Shown here in pieces: positions 8,115 through 17,647 of a DNA stretch of 64,000 bases; within the stretch, counting starts at the first letter, position 1; every line of letters starts with the position of its first letter. The notes below the pieces were generated by a model. It searched no databases. It worked only from the letters and a program-made list of their open reading frames with translations, and was not told the DNA's origin. Both the position numbers and the translations under genes were made by a program. Origin of the DNA: Firmicutes bacterium HGW-Firmicutes-2 (GTDB lineage: Bacteria > Bacillota > Clostridia > Lachnospirales > Vallitaleaceae); the NCBI GenBank assembly GCA_002841495.1, contig PGZV01000001.1:62001-126000 (forward strand). The letters run 5' to 3'.

Positions 8115-9718
8115 TAAAAGTCATACAATTAAAGTGGCGCCAGCTATGGCATGGCGATTCACCGGGTTTTATACTTATGCTAATAAATAGTATGACAGGA
8201 TTTTTGACAGTCATTCCAATTTTCTATGTCATCATTCAGGCCATACAAGCTGGTTTAAGTCGATGGCAGCGTCTATTAGACAATAGAATACCGGATTTAT
8301 TAGGAAAAACACTAAGTTTGATGGTGGCGGTTACGATAATTGCTGTTGTACTTGGTGTATCCTTAGCATTTTTATTGGTTCGAACAGATTTACCCTTCAA
8401 AAAGCTTTTGAGTTGGTTAGTGGCTATACCCCTTGTGATACCGCCTTATGTAGGTGCTGTTGCCTATATCTTGGTCTTAGGGCCAAGTGGTTTTATAAAA
8501 CAGATCTGGGATCATTTGTCTGGCAATCAGGGTAGTCTATCCACATATCCTATAAATATTTTTAGCTTTTTAGGTGTAGCATTTGTTCTAGCTATGTTCA
8601 CTTATCCTTATGTTTATTTGCTTACGGTTAGTGCACTAAAAAAAATGAATCGAAACTTTGAAGAAGCAGCGGCTTCAATGGGCATGGGGGCAGGTAGGAC
8701 TTTTTTAAAAGTGACATTACCTTTACTTAGACCGGCTATTGGTTCCGGTGCCATTTTGGTTGCCTTATACGTTCTCTCTGATTTTGGTGCAGTATCCATG
8801 ATGCGGTATGTGACCTTTACAGCAGCAATATATTTTCAACGGGTTGGTTTTGATATGTCATCTGCTTCAGTTCTAAGCTTGGTGCTGGTTTTACTTACTT
8901 TATTATTACTTACATTTGATAGTGCAACGAAGCGGTCAAAGCATTATGTACAAACGGGTAACAGCTTTCGACGCCCAAATGTGATGGCTTTAGGGAGGTG
9001 GAAAGCATTGGCTCTGTTCTATGTGATTTTAATCGTATTAATAGGTGTTATTATTCCTGTAGTCATTTTAATACGTTGGTCTATAGTTGGAATTGTAAAT
9101 GGTGCATTAGATCAACGCTTTTTTAGATTTGCATGGAACAGTATGTCTGTTTCAAGCATAGCAGCTTTGGTTTGTATGGTGCTGGCCATGCCAATTGTTT
9201 ATATGAAGCTCAGATATCCTTCAATAATTAGTCGGACTTTGGATCGTATGGCTTATACAGGCTATGCACTACCAGGTATGATTATTGGCTTAGGATTTGT
9301 TGCTTTGTTTAATCAGTACGTACCTTGGCTCTATGGAACGGTGGTGGTCATTGTACTGGCTTTTGTGGTAAGGTTTTTACCCCAAGCTTTGCAGGCAGGC
9401 GAAGCGGCACTGACTCAAATCGGTCCTCAAATGGATGAAGCATCTCGGAGTTTGGGATATTCCCCTATGAAAACTTTATTTAAAGTTATTCTGCCCAATA
9501 TGTTACCTGGGATTTTATCGGGTGGTGCTTTGGTATTTGTTAGTGCGATGAAAGAATTACCGATTACTTTAATGCTCAGACCTCCGGGATTTGATACATT
9601 AGCGGTACGGGTTTATTTTGAAGCACAGGAAGCCGTTTATTATTTAGCGGCACCTGGGGCACTTATCATGATTCTTATTTCTATATTACCTTTAAACTAC
9701 ATGATTAATAAATATTAA
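8111..9718 (+). CDS. Ferric iron ABC transporter, two-domain permease
   Basis: A 535-aa fused permease of the FbpB/SfuB type containing two binding-protein-dependent transport modules. Each module has an EAA loop: EEAAASMGMGAG near residue 180 and DEASRSLGYSP near 440, which contact the ATPase. About 11-12 hydrophobic segments are visible. It overlaps the binding-protein gene by 4 bases and the ATPase follows after 11 bases, so the three genes form one operon. Confidence 0.9.
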   Translation: MIKVIQLKWRQLWHGDSPGFILMLINSMTGFLTVIPIFYVIIQAIQAGLSRWQRLLDNRIPDLLGKTLSLMVAVTIIAVVLGVSLAFLLVRTDLPFKKLLSWLVAIPLVIPPYVGAVAYILVLGPSGFIKQIWDHLSGNQGSLSTYPINIFSFLGVAFVLAMFTYPYVYLLTVSALKKMNRNFEEAAASMGMGAGRTFLKVTLPLLRPAIGSGAILVALYVLSDFGAVSMMRYVTFTAAIYFQRVGFDMSSASVLSLVLVLLTLLLLTFDSATKRSKHYVQTGNSFRRPNVMALGRWKALALFYVILIVLIGVIIPVVILIRWSIVGIVNGALDQRFFRFAWNSMSVSSIAALVCMVLAMPIVYMKLRYPSIISRTLDRMAYTGYALPGMIIGLGFVALFNQYVPWLYGTVVVIVLAFVVRFLPQALQAGEAALTQIGPQMDEASRSLGYSPMKTLFKVILPNMLPGILSGGALVFVSAMKELPITLMLRPPGFDTLAVRVYFEAQEAVYYLAAPGALIMILISILPLNYMINKY

Positions 9719-9729
9719 GTAGGTGCTTT

Positions 9730-10770
9730 ATGCAAGATATAATTATACATAATATGACGAAAACTTACCCGGGTAATTCAGAGCCGGCTCTAAAAAACTT
9801 TAATCTACATATTCAAGCAGGTACAATTGTCAGTTTACTGGGACCAAGTGGTTGTGGAAAATCGACAATATTAAGGTTGGTGGCTGGTTTTGAACGCGCC
9901 GATACCGGAACCATCCAATTGGGTGACACTGTTGTAAGTGATCGACACATTTGGACACCGGCAGAAAAGCGTGGTGTGGGTATGGTATTTCAAGACTATG
10001 CCTTATTTCCTCATCTGAATGTCTATCAAAATATTGGTTTTGGCTATAAAGGTACGGATTGTCACTCGAGAATTCAAGAAGTCATTGAACTGGTAAATTT
10101 GAAAGGTTTAGAAAATCGTTTTCCGAATGCTTTATCGGGAGGACAACAACAACGCGTGGCTTTAGCTAGAGCTTTAACCAGACGGCCGGTTGTGGTATTG
10201 ATGGACGAACCCTTTAGCAGCTTGGATGAAGAACTCCGAATGCAAATGCGTATTGAAATTAAGAGAATCATTAAAGAATCCGGGACAACGGCTATTTTTG
10301 TTACCCATGACCAGAAAGATGCTATAACCATTTCGGATCAAGTGGTGGTTATGGATCATGGCATGATTCAGCAAGTTGGAAGTCCACGAGACATCTACCA
10401 ATCACCTGAGAATCTATTTGTAGCCAACTTTGTAGGTCGGACCAATTTACTTCGAGGTGTGGTGCATCGTGAACGTGGTACAGTAGAGACTGTTATTGGA
10501 GAACTACCTATTGGCCATATTCATCATGATCATGGCGAAGCTAAAGTGCATGTATCATTAAGACCCGAAGGACTTTTCTTAGATCCTAATGGACCGATTA
10601 TAGGGTGTATTATTAATTATACGTATATGGGTTCTTCAATTGATGCAGAAATTCAAGTCAGAGGTACGGACCAGATATTATTGACCCATATGCATTCAGA
10701 TCAACCATTTCAAGTTGGCGATCTTGTACATTTTGATATTATGTCTGGGTATGTGTCCGTATTCACTTAG
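9730..10770 (+). CDS. Ferric iron ABC transporter, ATP-binding protein
   Basis: ATPase of the FbpC type powering the adjacent permease. Walker A GPSGCGKST, the signature LSGGQQQRVALARAL, Walker B VVVLMDEPFSSLD and the switch histidine in VTHD are all intact. The C-terminal roughly 100 residues form a TOBE-like region (VHVSLRPEGLFL). The length of 346 aa is usual for the family. It is the last gene of the Fur-box-preceded operon, and no clear terminator follows before the SRP RNA promoter. Confidence 0.9.
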   Translation: MQDIIIHNMTKTYPGNSEPALKNFNLHIQAGTIVSLLGPSGCGKSTILRLVAGFERADTGTIQLGDTVVSDRHIWTPAEKRGVGMVFQDYALFPHLNVYQNIGFGYKGTDCHSRIQEVIELVNLKGLENRFPNALSGGQQQRVALARALTRRPVVVLMDEPFSSLDEELRMQMRIEIKRIIKESGTTAIFVTHDQKDAITISDQVVVMDHGMIQQVGSPRDIYQSPENLFVANFVGRTNLLRGVVHRERGTVETVIGELPIGHIHHDHGEAKVHVSLRPEGLFLDPNGPIIGCIINYTYMGSSIDAEIQVRGTDQILLTHMHSDQPFQVGDLVHFDIMSGYVSVFT

Positions 10771-10802
10771 TGGTATTTTATCAATAAAATATAGTCAACA
10801 GG

Positions 10803-10831
10803 TTGACAGTAAGTTGAAAAACCGATATACT
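10803..10831 (+). promoter_or_regulatory. Sigma-A promoter of the SRP RNA gene
   Basis: Perfect TTGACA, a 17-bp spacer and TATACT. Transcription would start near 10838, giving a leader of about 40 nt before the mature RNA, similar to the processed precursor of the B. subtilis scRNA. Confidence 0.82.
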
Positions 10832-10878
10832 GATTTAGCGTTTAGAAATAAACATTGTAACATAATAAGCCAAAAAGT

Positions 10879-11144
10879 TTCCGTGCAGCTGGGGAGTTAG
10901 CGGTGCCCTGTACCTGCAATCCGCTATAGCAGGAGTGATATCAATCCGAGGGTCGAAGAATGTGGGGCCGCCCTTAAAAAGTGACGATGACGATCTGGTC
11001 TTACGCAATGAGAATCTGTGAACCGTGTCAGATCTTGACGGAAGCAGCACTAAGCAGAACATCTTGTGTGCCGTAAGGGTGCCGGATTTGAGTAAACTAG
11101 TAAGGTAACGCCTGTGTTTGAGATTCGAAGTGCGATGCACGGAA
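10879..11144 (+). ncRNA. ffs: Signal recognition particle RNA, large (Alu-containing) bacterial type
   Basis: The 5' part holds the Alu-domain signature (GGTGCCCTGTACCTGCAAT then CCGCT). The 3' part has the conserved SRP54-binding hairpin with GTCAGATCTTGACGGAAGCAG. The ends TTCCGTGCA (10879-10887) and TGCACGGAA (11136-11144) pair perfectly and define a mature RNA of about 266 nt, close to the 271-nt B. subtilis scRNA. A terminator follows. The neighbours tadA and dnaX agree with the usual locus. Confidence 0.95.
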
Positions 11145-11156
11145 TTTAATAAAAAT

Positions 11157-11190
11157 AAAAAGACTCGAGGCACAAGCCTCGAGTCTTTTT
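11157..11190 (+). terminator. Terminator of the SRP RNA gene
   Basis: An 11-bp perfect stem AGACTCGAGGC/GCCTCGAGTCT with an ACAA loop is followed by seven T and preceded by A residues, so it may stop transcription from both sides. The minus-strand EAL/HDOD gene ends about 45 nt further on. Confidence 0.9.
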
Positions 11191-11234
11191 TTGATTGAGT
11201 TGGGAAAGTTCTTTAATTTAGAACGACTTTCTTA

Positions 11235-12479
11235 TTACTTAAGAACCGTAGGTTCTACGTCTGGATAGATATGATTATATAAGTCATCTGCCCATTGAAT
11301 CGATGTTGCATAAATCTGAGGCAATGCATCCAGATGGATACCGGCTTTTTCCGCATAGCGATAAGCAATGTTGAAGTTACCTTTCTCATATCCTAGGACC
11401 AATCGATAAATGGGCGCATAAATAGTATCTTTACCAAAGAGTGTGATTTTTAGTTCTCTTTCAATTGGAAGAGGACCAACGGCATCCATCATATTTTTAT
11501 CCAATAGAACATCTAAAACGGAAAGTAAACCAATTAATTTCAAAGAGTCTGTATTTAACTTGGATTTACTGATATGACCGATTTCCTCCATCATTTTCAT
11601 ACGAACCATAGAGAGCTTAATAATCTCCGGAGTCTGTTCTCCTAACAAAGAATCCATAAGTGCAATATTGAGCCAACTCTTAAAGGATTGAACACCAACC
11701 ATGGCAAGAGCATGTTGTACAGACTGAATCTTATTCATAAAATAGTGGCTTGAATTAACCAATCGAAGAAGCTTGATGGTCAGATTAATATCTTCTTCTA
11801 TACGCTTGGAGATGACCTTAATATTGGGTTCACTTTCATTGGTTAGGTTTAAGATTTCGACATTATTTAAATTGGAGTGTTGTAATATTTTGCCTTCTGT
11901 TAACGTTGGTTTACAGAAATAATAGCCTTGAAAAAGTTCAAAACCCATCCTTTTAAGGGTTTCATAGCTATCATGGCTTTCAATATTTTTTGCTAGGAGT
12001 ATTTGAGTGGTCATGTGGAAACGCTTTACAATTCGTTTAAGGCTACTAGCGGTGTTTTTGGTAAGATCGACTTGAATGATATCGACCAGTTCAAGTAAAT
12101 TGTTATGTGGGTAAGTGTCAATATAACCGGCTAAAGAAATAAGATAACCATCATTCTTTAAGCCACTAATTTTATCTAAAAAAACCGAATCAGGTATTAT
12201 ATCCGAAGGAATCTGAATGATGGTCGTACTTTTGTTTAAGAGTAGAGGACTATCTTTAAGAACCAACTCTCGATCAAAATTAATAAAGGCAATATGGCCA
12301 CCCATTAAAGTATCCATTCCAACATCTAGGTAGCTGTTGAGTAGTAGGCGCGACGTGGCCTCGTCATACTCACTGTCCACGTTTTCAGGAGAGTTTAGAC
12401 TGCTTCTATAGATAATCTCATATCCAATCACCATTTGATTGCGATCAAATATGGGCTGTCTTGCTAAGTAAAAATTCAT
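11235..12479 (-). CDS. EAL/HDOD signalling protein (YuxH/CdgJ-like)
   Basis: A 414-aa cytoplasmic protein with a degenerate EAL domain at about 1-200 and an HDOD domain at about 205-400. It begins with the family pattern YLARQPIFDRNQ and has YEIIYR where active phosphodiesterases carry ELLxR-type metal ligands. The catalytic EAL residues are thus missing, and c-di-GMP hydrolysis is unlikely. HDOD proteins of this type often link c-di-GMP-related signals to motility or surface behaviour. It is inserted between the SRP RNA and dnaX in the opposite orientation. Confidence 0.87.
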   Translation of the reverse strand: MNFYLARQPIFDRNQMVIGYEIIYRSSLNSPENVDSEYDEATSRLLLNSYLDVGMDTLMGGHIAFINFDRELVLKDSPLLLNKSTTIIQIPSDIIPDSVFLDKISGLKNDGYLISLAGYIDTYPHNNLLELVDIIQVDLTKNTASSLKRIVKRFHMTTQILLAKNIESHDSYETLKRMGFELFQGYYFCKPTLTEGKILQHSNLNNVEILNLTNESEPNIKVISKRIEEDINLTIKLLRLVNSSHYFMNKIQSVQHALAMVGVQSFKSWLNIALMDSLLGEQTPEIIKLSMVRMKMMEEIGHISKSKLNTDSLKLIGLLSVLDVLLDKNMMDAVGPLPIERELKITLFGKDTIYAPIYRLVLGYEKGNFNIAYRYAEKAGIHLDALPQIYATSIQWADDLYNHIYPDVEPTVLK

Positions 12480-12502
12480 AATTTCACCACCTTATAGTTA
12501 TT

Positions 12503-12531
12503 ATTATACCAAAAAGATTTGAATGTGTAAG
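12503..12531 (-). promoter_or_regulatory. Promoter of the EAL/HDOD gene
   Basis: On the minus strand CTTACA, 17 bp, then TATAAT preceded by TGG (extended -10). It lies 24 nt from the start codon. Confidence 0.6.
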
Positions 12532-12651
12532 TTTTTTTTAAGCATACACATATTTAAAGTCATTTACTACGTAATGACCTACACCAGTGTCCCAACTTGT
12601 GGTAAAATAATAAAAGAGTAAGGACTTAGATACAGATAGGATGTGACTCAA

Positions 12652-14253
12652 ATGGCATATACGGCTTTATATAGAAAATGGCGTCCGAGAACGTTCAAAG
12701 ACTTGGTGGGGCAAGACCATATTGTAAAAACACTGACAAATCAAATCATGTCACAAAGGGTGACCCATGCCTATTTGTTGTGTGGTACCAGAGGAACGGG
12801 CAAAACATCAACTGCCAAAATATTTGCTCAGGCCATCAACTGTGAATCACCAATAGAGGGCAATCCATGTCATAGGTGTCCTTCTTGCATGGATATTGAG
12901 GAAAAGGGAAGTATGAACATCATGGAAATTGATGCAGCATCTAACAATGGTGTTGATAATATTAGAGATATTCGAGATGAGGTCAAGTATACACCTACAC
13001 TTGGAAAATACAAGGTCTATATTATTGATGAGGTTCATATGTTGTCAACAGGTGCTTTTAATGCTTTATTAAAAACATTGGAAGAACCTCCTAAGCATGT
13101 GATTTTTATTCTAGCTACAACCGAACCTCATAAGATACCGGCTACGGTACTTTCAAGATGTCAACGCTATGATTTTAAAAGAATCACCATAGAAACAATT
13201 ACCGGTGCACTTAAGTCCTATATGGTACAAGAAAACATAGTGATAGAGGAAAAAGCCATTAACTATATTGCTAAAGTGGCCAATGGTTCTATGCGTGACG
13301 CGCTCAGTATCCTTGACCAATGCATAGCATTTTATATTGGAGAAGATGTCACCCTTGAGAAAGTGTTGGATGTTCTGGGCGCTGTTGACCATGAAGTTTT
13401 TACCCAGCTAACAGATGCCCTCCTAGATCGAAATGCAAAAGCATGTATGGACATTGTAGAGAAAATTACCATGCAAGGAAGAGATGTTTTGCAGTTTATA
13501 CTGGACACTGTCAATCACCTTCGGAATCTTTTGGTGGTTAAAAGTGTAGACGAACCGGATGAGATATTGGATATGACCATGGATCAGATTCTCTTACTTA
13601 AGAAGCAAAGCCTACGATTTAAAGAAGAGACCATCCTTTACTATATCAAACAACTCTCTAACCTTGAAAACAAGATTAAATACATGTCAGGTGAGCGAAT
13701 CCTACTTGAAGTAGAGTTACTTAAGCTCTGTAATCCGGATATGGATGATTCAAATGAAGGACTAAGACATCGATTAACCTATCTTGAAGAAACAATAAAA
13801 AATGGTATGGTGGTTCAAGAAGCTTTACCGGAAAAGAAAACATCAAAAGAAATGCCTAAAAAATCTCAGCAAAAAGTAATTGACATAGAAGCTGTACCGG
13901 AAGATATAAAACAGGTTATTCACAACTGGAAGGGTGTGGTGGAACATACACATACTGTAACCAAAGCTTTTTTGAACAGTGCTTTTCCGATTAACTTAGA
14001 AGATGATGTGGTGTATATCGTTTGTGACAGCGAAATTGGAAAAAATCACTTGTCACAAGAAGAAAATATGGGTAAAATAGACCATGTGCTCAAGCAGATG
14101 TTTGATAAGAAATTCAACATCAAGGTTATAGATCAAGAAGACTACAATCAAATAACCCAGAGACAGATGAGCAAAGACGAAAGCTTAAAAGATGCTAAGA
14201 ACGTATATGAGCAGATCAAATCAAAGATAAACTTTGACATTGAGATTAGATAA
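12652..14253 (+). CDS. dnaX: DNA polymerase III subunit gamma/tau
   Basis: Clamp-loader ATPase of the replisome. The start MAYTALYRKWRPRTF is the conserved family N-terminus, so I use ATG 12652 (SD-like AGGATGTGA at 12638) rather than GTG 12643. Walker A GTRGTGKTS, the four-cysteine zinc module (CESPIEGNPCHRCPSC), the Walker B region IIDEVHMLS and the arginine finger LSRCQRYDF are present. The C-terminal tau-like part is short, as in many Clostridia. There is no clear programmed frameshift site. It is followed after 12 bases by ebfC. Confidence 0.96.
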   Translation: MAYTALYRKWRPRTFKDLVGQDHIVKTLTNQIMSQRVTHAYLLCGTRGTGKTSTAKIFAQAINCESPIEGNPCHRCPSCMDIEEKGSMNIMEIDAASNNGVDNIRDIRDEVKYTPTLGKYKVYIIDEVHMLSTGAFNALLKTLEEPPKHVIFILATTEPHKIPATVLSRCQRYDFKRITIETITGALKSYMVQENIVIEEKAINYIAKVANGSMRDALSILDQCIAFYIGEDVTLEKVLDVLGAVDHEVFTQLTDALLDRNAKACMDIVEKITMQGRDVLQFILDTVNHLRNLLVVKSVDEPDEILDMTMDQILLLKKQSLRFKEETILYYIKQLSNLENKIKYMSGERILLEVELLKLCNPDMDDSNEGLRHRLTYLEETIKNGMVVQEALPEKKTSKEMPKKSQQKVIDIEAVPEDIKQVIHNWKGVVEHTHTVTKAFLNSAFPINLEDDVVYIVCDSEIGKNHLSQEENMGKIDHVLKQMFDKKFNIKVIDQEDYNQITQRQMSKDESLKDAKNVYEQIKSKINFDIEIR

Positions 14254-14265
14254 GGAGGCAATAGT

Positions 14266-14616
14266 ATGGCAAAGCGTGGAGGATTTCCAGGTGCAGGTGC
14301 ACCGGGTAACATGAACAACCTTATGAAGCAGGCACAAAAAATGCAAAAGCAAATGGCAGAAATGCAGGAAAATTTAGACAAACAATTGTTTGAAGCAACA
14401 GCCGGTGGTGGTGTTGTAAAAGCTGAGGTTAATGGTAAAAAAGAACTGACGAAAGTCACCATTGACCCTGAGGCGGTTGACCCTGATGATGTTGAAATGC
14501 TAGAGGATTTGGTTGTTGCAGCGGTTAATGAAGCAATTCGAAAAGCCGAAGAAGCGGTAAGCGGTCAAATGTCTAAAATGACAGGTGGTATGAACTTGCC
14601 GGGTGGATTGTTCTAA
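14266..14616 (+). CDS. ebfC: YbaB/EbfC-family nucleoid-associated protein
   Basis: A small DNA-binding protein (116 aa) with the N-terminal Gly-rich and Met-rich tract ([20 protein letters not shown]) and the conserved core [20 protein letters not shown] and VVAAVNEAI. It lies between dnaX and recR as in most bacteria. GGAGG stands 7 nt before the ATG. Confidence 0.95.
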   Translation: MAKRGGFPGAGAPGNMNNLMKQAQKMQKQMAEMQENLDKQLFEATAGGGVVKAEVNGKKELTKVTIDPEAVDPDDVEMLEDLVVAAVNEAIRKAEEAVSGQMSKMTGGMNLPGGLF

Positions 14617-14649
14617 CAAGCAGTCGAAGGATGGTAGAAATGGATTATT

Positions 14650-15225
14650 TTGGTAATCATTGATGAGTTGTCAAAGCTTCCGGGAATAGGTAACAAGACG
14701 GCACAAAGACTGGCTTTTCATATTATAGGTATGCCGGAAGCATCGGCAGAGAATCTAGCGAAAGCTATTGTTCATGCCAAGCGTCATATCAAGTTTTGCA
14801 GTAAATGCTTTACATTAACAGACGATATATTATGCCCGATCTGTAAAAGTACCAATCGAGATCAAGAAACCATCATGGTGGTGGAAGCATCCAGAGATAT
14901 GGCGGCCTATGAAAAGACCAGACAATATAAAGGTCTATATCATGTGCTTCATGGTGCAATCTCACCTTTATTGAATGTGGGACCTAACGACATAAAGGTA
15001 CGAGAATTATTGTTGCGCCTTGAACCGGAAAATACCCAGGAAGTCATACTGGCCACCAACTCATCTGTAGAGGGTGAGGCAACGGCGGTATATCTGAGCA
15101 AGTTAATAAAACCTTCCGGTATTAAAGTCACACGTATAGCCAATGGCGTCCCGGTTGGTGGTGACCTAGAGTACGTGGATGAGATAACCCTCTCAAGAGC
15201 CTTGGAGGGAAGGGTGCTGCTTTAA
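14650..15225 (+). CDS. recR: Recombination mediator RecR, 5' end apparently frame-shifted
   Basis: RecFOR-pathway DNA-binding protein. The HhH motif [17 protein letters not shown], the zinc finger [16 protein letters not shown] and the Toprim domain are intact. The start is odd: the ATG at 14640, with SD-like AAGGATGG 5-12 bases before it, encodes MDYFGNH and then a stop, while the recR frame has no ATG and can open only at TTG 14650, too far from that SD. Typical RecR has about 15 residues before LPGIG; this frame has 8. A roughly 10-nt deletion or a sequencing error near 14655-14660 would explain it. The protein may still be made from TTG. Confidence 0.85.
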   Translation: MVIIDELSKLPGIGNKTAQRLAFHIIGMPEASAENLAKAIVHAKRHIKFCSKCFTLTDDILCPICKSTNRDQETIMVVEASRDMAAYEKTRQYKGLYHVLHGAISPLLNVGPNDIKVRELLLRLEPENTQEVILATNSSVEGEATAVYLSKLIKPSGIKVTRIANGVPVGGDLEYVDEITLSRALEGRVLL

Positions 15226-15246
15226 TTCACCATAATAATTGAAACT

Positions 15247-15277
15247 AAAAAAACCTTCTAAATTTAGAAGGTTTTTT
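15247..15277. terminator. Bidirectional terminator between recR and the zinc-ribbon gene
   Basis: A near-perfect palindrome AAAAAACCTTCTAAATTTAGAAGGTTTTTT has A runs and T runs on both sides. It can end the dnaX-ebfC-recR transcript and the opposing minus-strand operon. Confidence 0.88.
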
Positions 15278-15300
15278 GTTTGCTCAAATCCTATATAAAA

Positions 15301-16458
15301 CTAAACACCATTTTGCATGGCAAAATAGGCAATGATGAGGATAATGGTGAGCGTCAATAAAACTGCGCCGGCAATCTTCCAAGGACTTTTGGGGAAATCA
15401 CCATGAACCAAGCCGGTTTGGCCATTGACCATGAAATGGTATAATTTCGATTGGTACTGATAGCTGGAAAGCCAGATGGGTAACAGTATATGTTTATAAG
15501 TAATTGCGTTGTATGCAGTATCTACACTTAAGAATCTGACTTGATCGCCACCTATTTTTCTCGTAATTTCCGATTTTAGAGAATCATCAACAATTCTAAT
15601 GCCAAAAGTCCAACCATCTTCTAAAGAAATACTATAGCGTTCAGCAAAAAATCCGGACAAATACTCCGGCTTATAAGCCACCAATGCCGATAGATTAAAA
15701 GGTTCAATTTTCTTGAGCATGAGATCATCCACTTTATTGGAGGCTCTTATAAGTACATCATCAAAAAACCTGGGATAATCACCTGTAACGTGGGTCCAGC
15801 GTATCTTTCTCTCTTGATATGTCTGGGTTTTGCCGTCCACGACACGCGTTCGCGTTACATAATAATAGTCACCACGATCAGCTGTATAGTAAGAATAAGT
15901 TTGAGTATCATAAGTCCAATAAGGTACATATGTACCTAAGAGTTGATGATTATTGTACTCTTTTTTTAAGTCATTTGGTGCAAACCAACGTTTTGAGATC
16001 CATTGTTTGAATTTTTCCTCTGCGTCTTGTTGATCCACCTTAAAAGGTACTAAGTAGTGGGGTGGGATGGTTTTTTGTGTTTCATGTAATGAAATATATG
16101 AGGAGCCGCAATAATTACAGAATTTGGCTTGAGTGTGTGCTTCAAAAATAACCTCAGCACCACAATTTTTACATGAAAAGCTTTGAATCTCTGCCTCATC
16201 CCAAGTACTTAGGTCTTCCTTTAATGCGGACTCAAAACAAAGCTCAACTATTTGAGCATTTTCTGCCATAATATCACGAGTCGAGTCACAATGAGAACAT
16301 TTAAGATTAGCACCTTCAGGGTTATATTTCATCTTTCCCCCACATGAGGCACAAGGAATCATAAGTGATTCATCAAACTGTGCCTCTATGGTTTCTAGGA
16401 TTTCATCATCTTCACCGACGATATATTCTGTCAATTCCTTCTCTTGTATATCTTTCAT
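15301..16458 (-). CDS. TFIIB-type zinc-ribbon membrane protein (YdjG-like)
   Basis: A 385-aa protein with two N-terminal zinc ribbons: CASCGG...CSHC at about 36-57 and CKNCGA...CNYCGS at about 95-118. A large beta-rich middle follows (PYWTYDTQTYSYY, IRWTHVTGDYPRFFDDVLI), and there is one C-terminal membrane segment at about 362-381. It is probably tail-anchored with the ribbons in the cytoplasm. It follows the SPFH gene after 3 bases. This pairing resembles ydjG/ydjI of the B. subtilis pspA locus, a membrane-stress module, although no pspA gene is visible here. Confidence 0.78.
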   Translation of the reverse strand: MKDIQEKELTEYIVGEDDEILETIEAQFDESLMIPCASCGGKMKYNPEGANLKCSHCDSTRDIMAENAQIVELCFESALKEDLSTWDEAEIQSFSCKNCGAEVIFEAHTQAKFCNYCGSSYISLHETQKTIPPHYLVPFKVDQQDAEEKFKQWISKRWFAPNDLKKEYNNHQLLGTYVPYWTYDTQTYSYYTADRGDYYYVTRTRVVDGKTQTYQERKIRWTHVTGDYPRFFDDVLIRASNKVDDLMLKKIEPFNLSALVAYKPEYLSGFFAERYSISLEDGWTFGIRIVDDSLKSEITRKIGGDQVRFLSVDTAYNAITYKHILLPIWLSSYQYQSKLYHFMVNGQTGLVHGDFPKSPWKIAGAVLLTLTIILIIAYFAMQNGV

Positions 16459-16461
16459 GGC

Positions 16462-17607
16462 TTATTCCTGAGTTTTTTCGCCGCAATGTGGACAGAATTT
16501 AGTACCGGGTTGTACTTTTTCTCCACACTTAGCGCAATTGAATTCAAGGGTTTGGCTGGTACCACAGTCTACGCAAAATTTGGCACCCATTTCAAGTGTA
16601 TGACCGCAGGCAATACAAGTATTAACCAGCGAATTTCCGCATTCCGGACAGAATTTTGTACCTTTATTCACCTGAACATTACATTTTGGACAGTTGATTT
16701 TTGCCACAGTTTCAACTTGCTCCGAAGATTCCTTTGGAGACACAGGTGTTGACATAGCCTCTTTCATCATTTCTCCTATACCCATTCCGGCACCTAAACC
16801 GGCACCCATACTCGCCATACCACCGCCTGTATTTTGTGAAGCATCGCGAATGGCTTCGGCAGACTGGAACTTTATATATTGGTTAAGATCGCCAAGAGCG
16901 CCCATTTGTGTCCGTTTATCAATGGCTTGTTCAACAGATTCAGGAAGAGATAAGTTTTCAATAATAAAATCCGATATAGCAAGCCCGAATATTTCAAATC
17001 GCTCCATAATACGAGCCATTGCCATTTGACCGATTTCATCATACTGGGTTGAAAGATCCATAGCTGCAATTTGTGATTCTGCAATAACATCAGAAGTACT
17101 GGAAACAATAAGGCTTTTTAAATGTTCTGTAATTTTGTCCGCGGTGTAGAACCGATTGGATCCAAAAACTTCCTTTAAAAATACTACAGGATCTCCCACT
17201 CTAAAAGCATAGACACCAAAGCCACGTAATCTCAGCATACCGAAATCTTGATCACGCATCATAATAGGGTTGGTTGTGCCCCATTTTTGGTTGGTAAATT
17301 GCTTTGTATTAACAAAGTAGACATCTGTTTTAAAATGATTCTCAAACAAATGTTTCCAGTTGGACAAAGTTGTCAGTATAGGCATGGTATCTGTGACAAG
17401 TGAATATTTTCCGGGCTCATAAACATCAGCTATTTGACCTTCATATACAAAAATAGCGACTTGTGAAGGTCTTACGATTAATTGTGCCCCTTCTTTAATC
17501 TGTTGTTTTCCTTCAATTGGAAATTTGTAAACCATTGTATCTTGAGAAGCATCTTCCCAGTGAATGACCTCAATAAACTCCCCTTTTAAAAATTTAAATA
17601 ATCCCAT
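16462..17607 (-). CDS. SPFH-domain protein with C-terminal zinc ribbons (YdjI-like)
   Basis: A 381-aa protein with an SPFH/band-7-like region at about 15-220, a Gly/Ala/Met-rich linker near 275-300 (GMASMGAGLGAGMGIGEMM) and three zinc-ribbon pairs (CPKCN/CPECG, CIACG/CVDCG, CAKCG/CPHCG) up to the end. Relatives (YdjI) recruit PspA to the membrane under stress. It lies between the zinc-ribbon membrane protein and a DUF1444-like gene on the same strand. AAGGGG precedes the ATG. It may form a stress-responsive membrane scaffold; that is inferred from the family. Confidence 0.82.
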   Translation of the reverse strand: MGLFKFLKGEFIEVIHWEDASQDTMVYKFPIEGKQQIKEGAQLIVRPSQVAIFVYEGQIADVYEPGKYSLVTDTMPILTTLSNWKHLFENHFKTDVYFVNTKQFTNQKWGTTNPIMMRDQDFGMLRLRGFGVYAFRVGDPVVFLKEVFGSNRFYTADKITEHLKSLIVSSTSDVIAESQIAAMDLSTQYDEIGQMAMARIMERFEIFGLAISDFIIENLSLPESVEQAIDKRTQMGALGDLNQYIKFQSAEAIRDASQNTGGGMASMGAGLGAGMGIGEMMKEAMSTPVSPKESSEQVETVAKINCPKCNVQVNKGTKFCPECGNSLVNTCIACGHTLEMGAKFCVDCGTSQTLEFNCAKCGEKVQPGTKFCPHCGEKTQE

Positions 17608-17647
17608 TTTTCATTCCCCTTCTTAAAATAGATTTTTATATGATTGT

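Noticed and set aside
10835-11173. A 112-aa minus-strand reading frame
   Set aside because: It covers the SRP RNA gene, which is supported by conserved motifs, end pairing, promoter and terminator.
12652-14253. Programmed frameshift for a short gamma form of DnaX
   Set aside because: A-rich runs exist near 13795 and 13857, but no A-AAA-AAG heptamer with a downstream hairpin was found.
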